Part shown: positions 36,001 to 47,013 of the stretch, one piece after another | Numbering within the stretch: the stretch's first letter is position 1 | Layout of the letters: every line of letters starts with the position of its first letter | NCBI GenBank assembly: GCA_037127315.1 | Contig: JBBBDQ010000917.1 | Span: forward strand, 186,001 to 250,000 | Direction: 5' to 3' | Length of the DNA stretch: 64,000 nt | DNA from: Ascarosepion bandense | Lineage: Eukaryota > Mollusca > Cephalopoda > Sepiida > Sepiidae | Program-made: the position numbers and the translations under genes | The notes under the pieces: generated by a model | Seen by the model: only the letters and a program-made list of their open reading frames with translations | What the model was told of the DNA's origin: nothing | Databases searched by the model: none

Positions 36001-37385
36001 CAAATACAAACCAAACTGTCCAGTCGCACACTCCAACAGCTCTTTATCAAATACTAACCAAACTGTCCTGTAGCACACATGGGAACAGTCTTTCTTATCA
36101 AATACAAACCAAACTGTCCTGGTGGTAGTATGGCCATTAATAACAGTCTTCTTATCAAATACAAACCAAACTGTCTCAGAACACATGGGAACAGTCTTTC
36201 TTTTATCAAATACAAACCAAACTGCTCCAGCAATACATGGGAACAGTCTTCTTTATCAAATACAAACCAAACTGTCCTGGTATACACATAACAGTCTTCT
36301 TTATCAAATACAACCAAACTGTCCCTGTAGCACACATGGGAACAGTCTTCTTTATCAACACAAAAACCAAACTGTCCTGTAGCATATGGAACAAATTTCT
36401 CTTTTATCAAAGCAACCAAACTGTCCTGGTAGCAATAATATGAAACAGGTTCTCTTATCAACATAAACGCAAAACTGTCCTGTAGCAATAATGGGAACAG
36501 TCTCCTTCTTTATCAACATGAAACCAAACTGTCTGCAGCACATATGTGAACAGTTCTTTTATCAATACAAACCAAACTGTCCTGTAGCACACATGGGAAC
36601 AGTCTTTCTTTATCAAATATAAACCAAACTGTCCAGGTGTTACACATGGGAACAGTCTTTCTTGATTGCACAACAAAACCAACTGTCCTGGTAGCAACAA
36701 TATGGGAACAGTCTTCTATCAAATACAAACCAAACTGTCCTGTAGCACACATGGGAACAATGGATTTGTCCAGTCGCACCTGGGAACAGTGTTCTTTATC
36801 AAATACTAACCAAACTGTCCTGTAGCACACATGGCAACAGTCTTCTTTATCAAATACAAACCAAACTGTCCTGTAGCACACCTGGGAACAGTCTTCTTTA
36901 TCAAATACAAACCAAACTGTCCTGTAGCACACATGGGAACAGTCTTCTTTATCAAATACAAACCAAACTGTCCTGTAGCACACATGGGAACAATTAATTT
37001 GTCCAGTCGCACACCTGGGAACAGTGTTCTTTATCAAATACAAACCAAACTGTGCTGTAGCACACATGGGAACAGTCTTCTTTATCAAATACAAACCAAA
37101 CTGTCCTGAAGCACACCTGGGAACAGTCTTCTTCATTGAATACAAACCAAACTGTCCCTGTAGCACACATGGGAACAATTAATTTGTGCAGTCGCACACC
37201 TGGGAACAGTCTTCTGTATCAAATACAAAGCAAACTGTCCTGTAACACACCTGGGAACAATTATTCTGTCCTGTAGCACACCTGGGAACAGTCTTCTGTA
37301 TCAAATACAAACCAAACTGTCCTGTGGCACACATGGGTACAGTCTTCTTTATCAAATACTAACCAAACTGTCCTGTAGCAATTCA
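33021..37385. repeat. Array 2 distal part, mixed then degraded, regular at the edge
   Basis: Mostly regular to about 34200, then heavy indels from about 34250 to 36760 of the same kinds as at 22300-32050, then regular monomers again to the exit at 37385. 31-bp markers occur at about 33865, 35805, 36980 and 37170. Confidence 0.8.
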
Positions 37386-38944
37386 GCTAACACAAACTGT
37401 CCTCAAGACAAAACCCTTGTTGCACTCTATATGAGCTTGCAGAATTATTTTTCGCCTCGCACCCTATAATATTTCTGTTGATGTATTTTCTAAAACAAAA
37501 AGATGAACTTAACAAAAAAAACAAAGACAAAAATATTATCTTCTGTCATTTAATGTGTTTGTGGATCAGTATACCTCACCCGCAACAAGACCGTCTTCTA
37601 CTCTCCACATTTGTCATGAATGAAAAATTTTAATTCTTTTATCCTTTTAGAATTGGCTCCTGTTCATATGAATCCCATGTCACATAGATTGCATACAAAT
37701 AGCTCTCAATATTGTTTTTTTACATGTCAACATTATGCCATTGTTAATTTGCATGTTGCTGATTTCTTTTTTCATCCATTTGTAATAACACATGCTTATT
37801 AATCGCATTTCCCAACTTGACATATTTTTTAAATTAAAAAAGTAAATCTTAAAGAACATATTCAAAAAGTTGTTTGACGCTACACTATTTTGAAATTATA
37901 ATAGAAGCAATACTTTTTCATTCTGACAAATATTGTGGCTTGACGAAGATCTAATGGATGCTAAACTACCAAATGTCTTTTTTTTCTTTCTTTTTTTTTT
38001 TTTTCATGTGTGCTCAGCGAAAGTCAATTAGTGTCAATCAATGACTTGTATAACACATCGACACTTTACTCCAGTAATGTGGGTAACCAAGATCAGCTCA
38101 CTTTATAACAGCAGTTAACAGGTTCAGCGAATGTTATCCCTGAAGTTCATCTTTTTATTATGACACTGGTCATCCTAGTGGAGAGAGAGCTTACCTGATT
38201 TGAAAATGAGCATTTGAGATTTTGATTTTATCTGGAATCAATCACCCATTTCTGGAGTCATCAAAATGGCTGCTCACTTTGTTTTTTATGAGCAGATAGG
38301 CTCACCTCTTGCTGGGTTTGCACCTCTTTCCTCTTCTTTTAAATAAGAGTAAATGTATATTTCCTATTTCTGCTTTTAAATTCCTCTATTTTATACTTTT
38401 ATGGGAACTAACTGCGCAACTCTCTCTTAAAAACACTTTCAAATCTTCCAAAGTAACACTTTTACATCGAGAAACCCTCTAAAAAATAGAAACTTTTGCA
38501 AATTGAAAAATACAATTTTCAATTTTACGTACTTTTTGTTCCGTTACTTGTTCATTACACTTGGAATATATAGTATTTTAATCAATTTTAATATCCAGGT
38601 AACCCTTTGAAAATGCAGTGGACCTGTATGAACGGTACTCCCTGTAATTTTTTGCTTTTAATGTTTTCTGACTTTTTTTCAGTGTATTCTTATTGATTAG
38701 ACCCTAAATTTTCAGAGTTTAAAGAACATTTTATCAAGGATATAAAAATAAATTATGATTCCAAAATATAAAGTTCAATGAACGTATTTTGATTGTTATA
38801 AGAATAATCATATAACATTCTCAAGAAATAGATGATCAAAAACATCAGAATTAAATAAGCCCATAAAATTTCTATTTTGTGTTATTGAAAATTTTTTAGG
38901 GTAAGAATATAAAATTGGGTAATTTTACTAAATTACACCGGCTT
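37386..38944. other. Right flank of array 2, no gene seen
   Basis: Counterpart of 869-2540 and 60550-61494. It includes the dispersed-repeat pair at 38500-38716. T-rich tract at about 37979-38003. No coding signal is visible. Confidence 0.75.
37510..37537. other. 28-bp micro-inversion relative to copies 1 and 3
   Basis: The 28 bases here are the exact reverse complement of 60687-60714 in copy 3. The flanks (gatgaact before, tcttctgtcatttaatg after) stay in the same orientation. Copy 1 (from about 993) has the copy 3 orientation, so the inversion arose in copy 2. Confidence 0.9.
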
Positions 38945-39865
38945 TTTACTGGCTCGTGCATTGTAAACATGGTGAAAGAAATCTGTGACGCAATGGGAAC
39001 TTAGAAAACTGATAGCCAAGTTACATCATTAAAATAAACTCTGGATTGGGGATATTTCAGAGTGTGGGAAAATCTAAGTGTTCATAGTATTTTAAGAAAT
39101 CTTGAAGAAACTGTCATGTGAAGCAAAGAAACCATCTGGCAGGACGAGGAAAACTACTGCAGGGGAAGAAAGATGGATTGGTAAAGAATAAAAAAGAGCT
39201 AATGCTAACCTTGGCATTAAAAAAATCAAAGCACAATATTTTCTGAAGATTTAATAAAATAATTCTGAACAGTCAAGTAGCCTGTACGAAGCCTCTAAAA
39301 GAGAATCAAATGAGCCGATACACCTCATATGGACAGAAGAACAGTGAGATTGTGTTCATTTCAGTGATGAGTCAAAGTTGAACCTGTTCAGTTGTGATGG
39401 TAGGTTTGCTGGATGCAGTCCTAAGCAACAGCATATTGCCTCAGTGCACTAAAAGTAGCATTAAATTTGGAGGAGGAAGTGTGATGTGTTTGGCATGATT
39501 TCAGCTGCTGTTACCAGACCTCTTGTTGGGCTACACGGTAAAATTAACACATCTGTATAGAAAGAGATATTCAATAAACATTTGTACCTAATTTGAGAAC
39601 TGCAATTAATCAACCAGCTGTATTTATGCAACATAACGCACCATGTCACACAATGAAGTCTGTTAAAACATTTCTTTCTGAAGAGGATGCTACTGTTATG
39701 GAGAGGCCTGCTCAAAGCCCAGACATGAATCCTATTGAGAATGTTTGGAAGTTACTAAATGAGAGAGCTAAGGAAAAGGATCCAACAAACGTCAAAGAAC
39801 TATAGACTAATTTGAAAGGAGAATGGTAGAAAATATCCATTTATGAATATCTTTTTGTATGAGTT
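38945..39865 (+). pseudogene. Tc1-like transposase relic, copy 2
   Basis: Same relic as at 2540-3475. The open C-terminal piece (39593-39805) reads HNAPCHTMKSV and PAQSPDMNPIENVW, with the same His in place of the second catalytic Asp and the Glu kept. About 15 bases of the upstream MSRLKFA.EHL region are missing near 39318. Stops and frameshifts elsewhere make it inactive. Confidence 0.85.
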
Positions 39866-40085
39866 AATGAAATTTGATTAAAATCGAGCCATTCCTTTTA
39901 TAACCCAATTATTTCTGATTTTCGATATCATGTGTACCTCAACACACAACCTAGCTAAGAACACTCACAGACACATATAGTGCAACTGTAAATTTTCAAG
40001 AAAATCGGTTCAGGCGTTTCGGAGTCTATAGGTAACAGACACACACACACACACAGTTCCGTTTATAAATAAGTTTAGATATTGC
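39866..40085 (+). repeat. RTE-like 3' tail with short (AC)n, copy 2
   Basis: Counterpart of 3476-3700: tcaagaaaatcggttcagg, then gtttcggagtctatagg and an (AC)n run at about 40036-40054 that is shorter than in copy 1. Confidence 0.5.
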
Positions 40086-40382
40086 AATGTTTAAATGTAA
40101 AAAAAAAAACAATAATAAAAGAAAGTCCAGACCAGAACATTCTGAAATTTATTTTAAATGGATTAGTTTATATTGGCTTTTTTTTTTTTTTTTTTAAAGT
40201 TTGTATTAGACACATAGGACATTTTAAGTTAAAATGCACTTGGAATATGAGTTAGCAATTTGTTTGTTTTACTACCACCCGCTACTCTCCTAATTCAGTT
40301 GTAGATCAATTGTCAAAGGAAACACACAGCTTTGTCATGTCACCTCACCAAATAACCAAGGTCAGTTTTCATGTTTTTTACA

Positions 40383-40390
40383 TATATACA

Positions 40391-40436
<46 letters not shown>

Positions 40437-40560
40437 ATATTATATATTATATATATATTATATATTATATATATATTATATATATATATTATATATTATA
40501 TATATATTATATATATATTATATATATATTATATATATATTATATATAGAGAGAGAGAGG
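40383..40560. repeat. Compound TA/TATT microsatellite with GA tract
   Basis: About 165 bases of (TA)n broken by regular att steps, ending in a short (GA)n. Copy 3 has only about 40 bases here (62940-62980). The Tyr/Ile-rich frames are artefacts. Confidence 0.95.
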
Positions 40561-40796
40561 CAGCAGATAATTTTTTTAAACATATACTGTTAAATATAAG
40601 AGACTATGAATGTCTGTTATGTTTAATCATGAAGCATTCTAAACATGGTGTTTTGGCTTTAATTTCAGTTGAAAATAGTGTTTAATTTTTATCTGTAAGT
40701 TCAGAAAAAATTTAGAGGTGGGGAATATCTATTTTTGACATGTCAGTTTAAGATATGCATTGTCAACCCCTTTTTATCAAAGAATGATAAAATTCT

Positions 40797-40990
40797 AATG
40801 CCGAAGGCAGGAGATAGTAAAGGAAGGGGTGGTGGAATGTTGGCTACAATGGGGTTAAGCCTGAGGAATCTTAGTAGTAATTTCTCTTATGGTAGTAGGA
40901 GGCTTGTGGCTTGATCATTGGGGTAGTAGTTGTAGGTAGAGGTAAAAAGTTACTCCTTAGCTAATTTTTTAAAAAAATCAACAGGTAAGC
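40797..40990. repeat. Unclassified dispersed repeat, about 200 bp
   Basis: Related to 15460-15660 and closest to 63222-63410: gtaaaggaaggggtggtgg, then ggaatcttagtagtaattt and cttatggtagtaggaggc. Confidence 0.65.
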
Positions 40991-41383
40991 CTGATCGATG
41001 GGACACCAAACCTGTAGCAGCACGTTTATTATTGCATTAAATTTAATTGATTCATTCATTTTCTATGGCTTATCAACCCTTTGCAGGTTATTTAAAATAT
41101 TTCTATATTATAAGAATCTTATTTCTTTTTTTTGTATGATTTCATGGGACAGTTTTTACTAATTAATCCATAGCTGGGGAAGAAGTGTTGGATTCTTACT
41201 CTAAACGAATAAAGCATCCTTTCAGCTCATCCAAGTTGTGGAAGTTCGTTCCTTATAGTTCAATCTTGTACCCCCAGCTTGAGGCTCCGACATTTTCAAC
41301 AAATTTCTGGCAACATCACAGCGTGGAGAATGGCCGCCAGAGAAAATTGTTCGGATGGTCCATTGGGGTGTTACAATTGTATT

Positions 41384-41486
41384 GATGCACTATTTTATTC
41401 AAAAGAAATCTGCAGCTGAAGCACACAGAATTCTTATTGAAACTTACGACAACTATGCACTATCGGAAACAACACGCAGAGATTAG
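41384..41486 (+). pseudogene. Mariner transposase N-terminal fragment, copy 2
   Basis: Same relic as at 4662-4763: SAAEAHRILIETYDNYALSE then TTRRD and the same stop. Its upstream context differs from copy 1 (41190-41370 against 4600-4655), so the replaced segment ended just before this fragment. Confidence 0.83.
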
Positions 41487-41849
41487 TTTATACTTTTATT
41501 TCAGCTTTTGGGACTCAAATCGAGGGAGGACTAGATAGCCCCAGCCCAGATATGGCAGCAAGACACTCTATTTTACTCTTAATCTGGTTCATGTAAAGAG
41601 CGTATAATAAAACGAGCCATACTTACTGGAACGGATACAATAAACTGATGATTTTTCAAACATATTTAGCAATAGATCATATATATCAGTTTTAATTGAG
41701 GTCTCGGTTAAGCTTGAAATCGAACAGACTTTACAGTCATAGTGACGAACTTAAATCACTGGTGCCCCCTTCACAAGAGTTGCACAACCAAACTGATAGC
41801 AAGGTACTACCTATTTACAGTTAGATCAACTAAATGCAGAAGGCAATTC
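41487..41849. other. Shared with copy 1, no gene seen
   Basis: Counterpart of 4764-5225, lacking about 130 bases after gaacagacttt (41734). Confidence 0.6.
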
Positions 41850-42690
41850 TGCTCTATCAGCTTTTTTTTCTCACACTTTCTGCCTGTGGAACTCCCTTCC
41901 GTACGCTTGCTTTCCTGATGGTTACAACCACCAGGAAATTAAATGCAATGTCAATACCCATCTCTTATCCACTTGACTCCAGTTCTTTCTACATCACCCC
42001 TTATATCTTCTTCTTTTACTTTTTCTCTACCTTCGCAACTGTGTTCATACCTGCGTTCTCATCCTTCTCTTACCCTTTCTCTGAATTTAACTGCAATGTC
42101 AATTCTCATCTCTTATCCGCTTGACTCCAGTTCTTTCTATGCAATATCAATTCAATCTCTTATCCACTTGACTCCAGTTCTTTCTACATCATCCCGTATA
42201 TATATCTTGTTCTATTCCGTTCTCTCTACCTTCGTAACTGTCTTCAAACCTGCATTCTCATCCATCTCTTACCCTTTCTCTGAATTTAAATGCAATGTCA
42301 ATTCCCAACTATTATCCACTAGAATCCAGTTCTTTCTACATCACGCCATATATCTTCCTTTACTTTCTCTCTACCTTCGCAACTGTCTTTACAGCTGCGT
42401 TCTCATTCTTCTCTTACCCTTTCTCTGAATTTAAATGCAATGTCAATTCCATCTCTTATCAACTTGACTCCAGTTCTTTCGACATCACCCCGTATATCTT
42501 CTTTTCGTTTCTCTCTACCTTCGCAACTGTCTTCATATCTGCGTTCTCATCCTTCTCTTGCCCTTTCTCTGAATTTAAATGCAATGTCAATTCCATCACT
42601 TATCCACTTGCCTCCAGTTCTTTCTACATCACCCCGTATATCTTGTTCTTTTACTTTCTCTCTACACCAAATAACCAAGGTTAGTTTTTA
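41850..42690 (+). repeat. LINE 3' end with expanded 146-bp minisatellite
   Basis: Begins with a LINE C-terminal box near 41870-41900 (a degenerate VELPSVRLLS in place of LWNSLP...FP). The 144-148 bp unit then repeats, with tgcaatgtcaat at 41944, 42092, 42291, 42436 and 42580 and a truncated extra piece at about 42140. Copy 1 has two units. Because the unit is not a multiple of 3, the open frames shift and are not evidence of a gene. Confidence 0.85.
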
Positions 42691-42704
42691 GGATTTATGT
42701 TATA

Positions 42705-42988
42705 TCAGTCAGTTAAGTGCCATACGTGATACAAGCTTTGGGCGATCATGTCTCGAAAGAGAAGATCATCCCGCAGCAGGCTGCCATTGCATTCTGCGGT
42801 AGACTGGTTGCCGACCAAGGCTATAGAACCCAGTCTGTCCTGCTATTTAACTCATAACTGGAAGGAAGAGATTAATACCTTTCCCAATGGTATTTGCGCG
42901 TAAGTGAATGCAATGAATTTAGCTGAAATTCGAACTCGGCTCCACGATTTCTCGTTCCGAGCCGATAGCCAATGCACCACAACGCACA
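42705..42988 (-). mobile_element. SINE, reverse
   Basis: Counterpart of 5630-5857 but with the B-box region intact on the minus strand (forward text gaaattcgaactcggctc). It therefore represents the pre-deletion state of the copy 1 SINE. Confidence 0.9.
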
Positions 42989-43679
42989 TAAAGGACATAT
43001 AGACAGATAAACAGACACACACACAAACATCTTGCCTTTTATAGATATATCTCTATTATAGATTTTCTGCACTATTGTAAGAACTGCAACCTTGAAACTT
43101 CTGAATATCGTTTCTTATGAACATTATTAATTCGCTCGTGTTGCAAAAGAAGTCAAGCTCTCAAAACTATATACATTTTTGCTAATGAAAAAATACAATT
43201 TTAAATTTAACGAATATTGTTGCATTTCCTGTTCATTATACTTGGAATAATGTTTCGGTCAACTTGCTTAATATCCATGTAACCCTTAGAAAATTCTCAT
43301 ATCCAAAATTGCTTTGCAGCTTTGGTAAATTCTTGAACTTCTTTTGCCAATGTAACCTTGGTGAAATTTTATGTGAGTTCTCCAAAACCCTAGTTTACAA
43401 AATATTGTTTCGGTTGAAAATTTTTCCCATTAGTTTTGGCGATAACTTAATTCGTAGACTAGCGTATTCATGAACGTTTACTTAAGTTTGGCCAAATTCT
43501 TCGTCGCCAAAATAATGTGGGTATCCGAATCAAGTAGCTCAGACAAAATGTTTTGTCTACCTTTTCCCAGACAAGACTCAATCCTTCGGCGGAGCCTCAT
43601 CTGGGTTACTCTCAAGTAAAAGACAATTATTTTAAATAACATCTGAGAAATTGAGCAGAGAATTGTAACATATAATTGG
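42989..43679. other. Shared with copy 1, no gene seen
   Basis: Counterpart of 5858-6599, with the dispersed repeat at 43186-43300. Confidence 0.6.
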
Positions 43680-44358
43680 CCTAAACATCTAGTGTCGATT
43701 CCAATGTATGGAATGATTACAAAAACTTCCTCCCCAAATTCAAATGTTCAATCTGTGACAGACTGGGTTAAGAAATGGCTCGTAAATTTGAATACTTCTA
43801 AAACAAAGCTTCTCTCCTTTAACCAACATAGAGAACCTTTCCTACCTTTCATCAGTATTGATCACTCTCGTCTCCCTGAAAGCAATAGCGCTGCACCTCC
43901 TCGCCTTCACTCTCTCATCTGACCTCAAGTGGAATGACTACTCGAATTAATAACTACATCTACTGCTGAGAATGTTTGGGTTGCTCTACCGAACCAGGAA
44001 GTTTTTCTTGTCAGAATCCATCTTGCATATTTATAAATCTACCATTCAACCGGGCATTAAATACAATTGTCATATTTGGTCGGGTGATTCTGCTATTTAT
44101 CTTGGGGTTCTTGAAAAAATCCAAAAGAGGATCGGTAATGTAATAGATTCTGATTTGGCAGCTTGACTTCAGTCACTTTCTCACTGATGCGTCTTTTTTT
44201 TTTCTTATCTTTTAAATATTTCCTCTGATGAGCTTCATTTTCTGGTGGTGCACCCTTATGAATTTACGACTAGACTGACAACTACATATCCACCCTTTTA
44301 CTATCAAAATAGGCAAATTTATCTTCCACTTCTACACTACTGGTTTCTTTTTGGGCAA
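43680..44358 (+). pseudogene. CR1/Jockey-like LINE reverse transcriptase relic, copy 2
   Basis: Reads SVTDWVKKWLVNLNTSKTK, then MFGLLYRTRKFF, LYKSTIQPGIKYN and LEKIQKRIGNVID, the post-palm and thumb blocks of a non-LTR reverse transcriptase. KIQKR is closer to the family pattern than copy 1's KIPKT. The relic is cut at 44358 by the deletion that joins it to the Tigger right half. Confidence 0.85.
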
Positions 44359-44937
44359 TGAAAGGTGAAAAGTTGTTGATTTTAGGGTCATGTATTTGGG
44401 TGAATAAAATAAAATTTTCTATCAAGTGTAGACTTGAACTAGTTAAATATTTGGATTCTACACTTATTTGCTGTACATAGCAAATTTCCAAAATATTGAA
44501 GGTAAGCAAGTATATTGTTTAATTTTTTAATAAACACTGTGATTCGGCGACGTTACGTGGCCTTAATTTCTATATGAAAATTATATAGAGCCGCCCTTGA
44601 AATTGGAACGGTAAAAAGTCTCCAGCAGAAAATAATTTGGCAGACTTTCCTAATTCATGAAGGGGAACATTTGTGGCAAATATCAAGTAATTTGTGTCTG
44701 TCGGTGGTTCAAGTTTTTGTTGGTGTTTTGACATGGGATGATCGACTAGAGATGCTTACACCGGCCTTGCGAATAGAGTGTGGGACAGAAAAAGAAAATC
44801 CATTAATGTCGACTTCACTGTAAAATCTGGTGTTAACTATAAAAATAAAAAAAATCGGTATTAATTATCTTAATCTTTGGAAATAATTTGACAATAAGTC
44901 TAATAATGCTTGCATTTAAATAATTTAGAACTCTGGT
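44359..44937. mobile_element. Tigger right-half remnant
   Basis: Aligns with 11112-11689. The left half of the element with its transposase has been deleted together with the end of the LINE relic. Confidence 0.75.
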
Positions 44938-45200
44938 ACAGTGTAACCCTGATATAAGAGAGCCGTAGGAACGGATTCATATGTTCTTATACCCGGGTTT
45001 CTCTTATATCAGGGTTTGGTCTATTTTATATACATTACCGAAGGCTCTAATTTGGGACTAGAGAAAATCTCTCTTATATCATGGCCTATACCAGTGTAAT
45101 CCTGATATAAGAGAGTTAATGGGACCGGATATAAGTTCTCTTATATCCGGATTTGGTTTATTTTATATACATTAACACAGGCTCTAATGTGGGACCAGAT
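44938..45200. repeat. Tandem Tigger-end repeats, copy 2
   Basis: Two 154-bp units (44938 and 45092) with cctgatataagag and ctcttatatcc motifs in both orientations. This is the counterpart of 11690-12160 with one unit fewer. Confidence 0.75.
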
Positions 45201-45294
45201 AGAATATGTAACGTTGTATAGTGACGGACGAGTTTTTATGGTGAATGGAGAAATTGTTAAAATTGTGGCACGAAACTGACTGAAGGATAAGAAA
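45201..45294. other. Short spacer before promoter-like block
   Basis: Counterpart of 12775-12972 with a deletion. Keeps gagtttttatggtgaatgga and a tgtggcacgaaactgactga SINE tail end. Confidence 0.5.
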
Positions 45295-45415
45295 GTCACG
45301 TGACATCCGCTTTTGACGTCACACCCAAGCGTCTTTAGAATATTCATTCAGCGATCAGGCGCCGACGGGAAGGTTGCTTATTGCAACGTTCCTGTCGGCT
45401 CGTTATTTAGAGATC
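45295..45415 (+). promoter_or_regulatory. Promoter-like block with E-box and CRE, copy 2
   Basis: gtcacgtgac at 45295-45304 and tgacgtca at 45314-45321 are unchanged relative to copy 1 and keep the same spacing. The GC-rich hairpin follows at about 45358-45400 with two arm changes. Regulatory function is inferred from motifs only. Confidence 0.4.
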
Positions 45416-45436
45416 ATGGACCGAACGGAAATATCT
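45416..45436 (+). other. Candidate first coding exon, copy 2
   Basis: ATG then codons for DRTEIS, followed by the donor gtaagt at 45437. Differs from copy 1 at two bases, one of them silent. Confidence 0.25.
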
Positions 45437-45493
45437 GTAAGTAAGACATTTTTCTCTTCATATTTTACGTATTTCTCCACGTGTGGACACTAG

Positions 45494-45549
<56 letters not shown>

Positions 45550-45780
45550 AGAACAAGTGTTCGTTCATTAATTTTATGTCTCTGTCAAGACTTACCGTTA
45601 CATGGCGATCCATCTTATTTCCTAACCCACGTGGGAATAAAAATAAGATATATTTCTTTACTTGGTAAAATCTGTCATATTTCACAGATATAATGTTGAA
45701 TATTAACAATATGGATCGGAATCCGACAAAATGAATAGTATAATTAAAGAACAATTAGGAAAAAAGTCATGAATTTTACA
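45437..45780. repeat. AT-rich stretch with long (TA)n microsatellite
   Basis: (TA)n runs from about 45495 to 45544, roughly three times the length at 13174-13190. The rest aligns with copy 1. Open frames over the TA run are artefacts. Confidence 0.9.
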
Positions 45781-45935
45781 TGTTTCTCTTTAAGAAGCTT
45801 CTTCAGAGATTAAAAGAGACAGTATCTTGATTAAGGTATGGTGACACGTATCTGAACAATCAAGCAAGACCTCTTAGATTTTTTTAATCATTCGTTTTTA
45901 AATCGCTGAAGAAGCTTGTTAAAGTGAAACACTTT
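45781..45935. repeat. Foldback repeat, copy 2
   Basis: Counterpart of 13420-13570 with the same aagcttcttcagag / gaagaagctt inverted cores. Confidence 0.7.
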
Positions 45936-47013
45936 TTTTTTTTTTTTTTTTTTACTTAATCTACTCATAACGTGAGAATTGTTTCTCCCTCATTACAAAA
46001 AAAAAAAACTATCCAAACGATTCACAACGTGACAGTGACTATCAATTAACGAAATATGATTTTAACAAATATGTATATATTTTTTTTTTATATCACGGTA
46101 AAAGTCGGAGCGGAAATGATGTTGTCAATGAATACTAAAAAGCTAATTACCATTTCTGGATTTTTTTTTTTTTTTTTTTTACGGGAGAATTTTTACTCTG
46201 TCCACGTGTGCTAGGCAAAGGTTGATTATAAAAACGATTTGTCCACTTCAGACTTCTTTTTAACACTATTTTAACTCTTAAATTGACTATAGCAAAGTTA
46301 ATTACAACTAATCTAGTTGATTAGAGAATTTCTATGTTATTTTGTGCTAATTTTAATAGCATCGTCTTTGTTAAATTTTCAATACTTTCATGTTTTCACT
46401 TACTATTAAATAGGTCAGTTGTATTAGAAAGATCTCTGCTACTCTTAATCATGGTAGTAATAAATAGTAGCTACATGCAATTTTGTATAACAGTAACTAA
46501 GCTGATGTATATACGTTCTTTTTTACAAAACTGTTCCTTATATTTTACATTGTGTTGAATATAACATTTTTCAACATGGCTGCCGTCTTTCTCAACCACT
46601 GAGTTGAGCTTGAATTTGGCGCGCTTCAGTGAAGACCATTCCTCCTACCACCAGTCGTTGATCTCTACTCCTTCCACCTTGACGTATATAACGTAGTAGT
46701 AAGTTTCTTCTCTTGAACCCAATGCCTCCTACCACCAGTAGGTCATCTACTCCTTCCACCATAACTTTTGTAGCAAGCTTCATCTTGAACCCCTATTGAG
46801 TTAATCCAATGATTTTTTTTAAACGTATTCATCTGGCTCTTCTCTTATATTTACTGATTCTATTTTTTCCAGTTGCATTTTCCTGCATTGCAGGATATTA
46901 AACCGCCATGTGTGTAAAGAATTTATGAGACTATTTAACAAAATTAAATCGTCACTGTCCCATTTAAATTGTATAAGCCAGCATTGTTTTTATTTAGTTG
47001 TTGACATTGCAAT
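45936..47013. repeat. First of two internal duplicates in copy 2
   Basis: 46331-46620 matches copy 1 at 13980-14290 and also matches 47433-47730 in this same copy (tatgttattttgtg, gtagctacatgcaattttgt). At 46640-46800 a short tandem of cctcctaccaccagt motifs is present. 46865-46980 holds a diverged version of tttcctgcattgcaggat, found also at 14430, 47850 and 51305. No gene is seen. Confidence 0.7.

Larger units (their letters stand above)
19127..37385. repeat. 51-bp tandem array 2, about 18.3 kb
   Basis: About 360 head-to-tail monomers. The consensus begins gggaacagtcttctttatca, continues aatacaaacca(a/t)actg, and ends tcctgtagcacac(a/c)t, 51 bp in all. Main variants are catact/caaact, acat/acct and the tggtagcagacat end. 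The unit encodes 17 residues per frame (for example MGTVFFIKYKPNCPVAH), which keeps four of six frames open. Frequent out-of-frame indels over most of the array, and equal openness on both strands, argue against coding. It is best read as a minisatellite or satellite. Confidence 0.97.
40086..41383. other. Segment shared with copy 3, absent from copy 1; no gene seen
   Basis: Aligns with 62641-63627 and then diverges. It contains poly-A and poly-T tracts, a short piece (caccaaataaccaaggtc) also found before the reverse SINEs at 5590 and 42667, a long TA microsatellite and the dispersed 200-bp repeat. No gene is supported. Confidence 0.65.

Noticed and set aside
19127..37385. CRISPR array
   Set aside because: The units are contiguous with no unique spacers, and the context is animal transposon DNA.
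19127..37385. Zinc-finger array from the Cys and His in the 17-residue reverse-frame repeat
   Set aside because: The Cys and His spacing does not fit C2H2 or other known finger patterns, and the repeat lacks the linker sequence of such proteins.
40310..40685. Tyr/Ile-rich reading frame
   Set aside because: It is a translation of a TA/TATT microsatellite, and its length changes drastically in copy 3.
41834..42684. Ser/Leu-rich reading frames across the 146-bp minisatellite
   Set aside because: The unit length is not a multiple of three, so frames shift at each unit. Residual LINE C-terminal sequence explains the openness.
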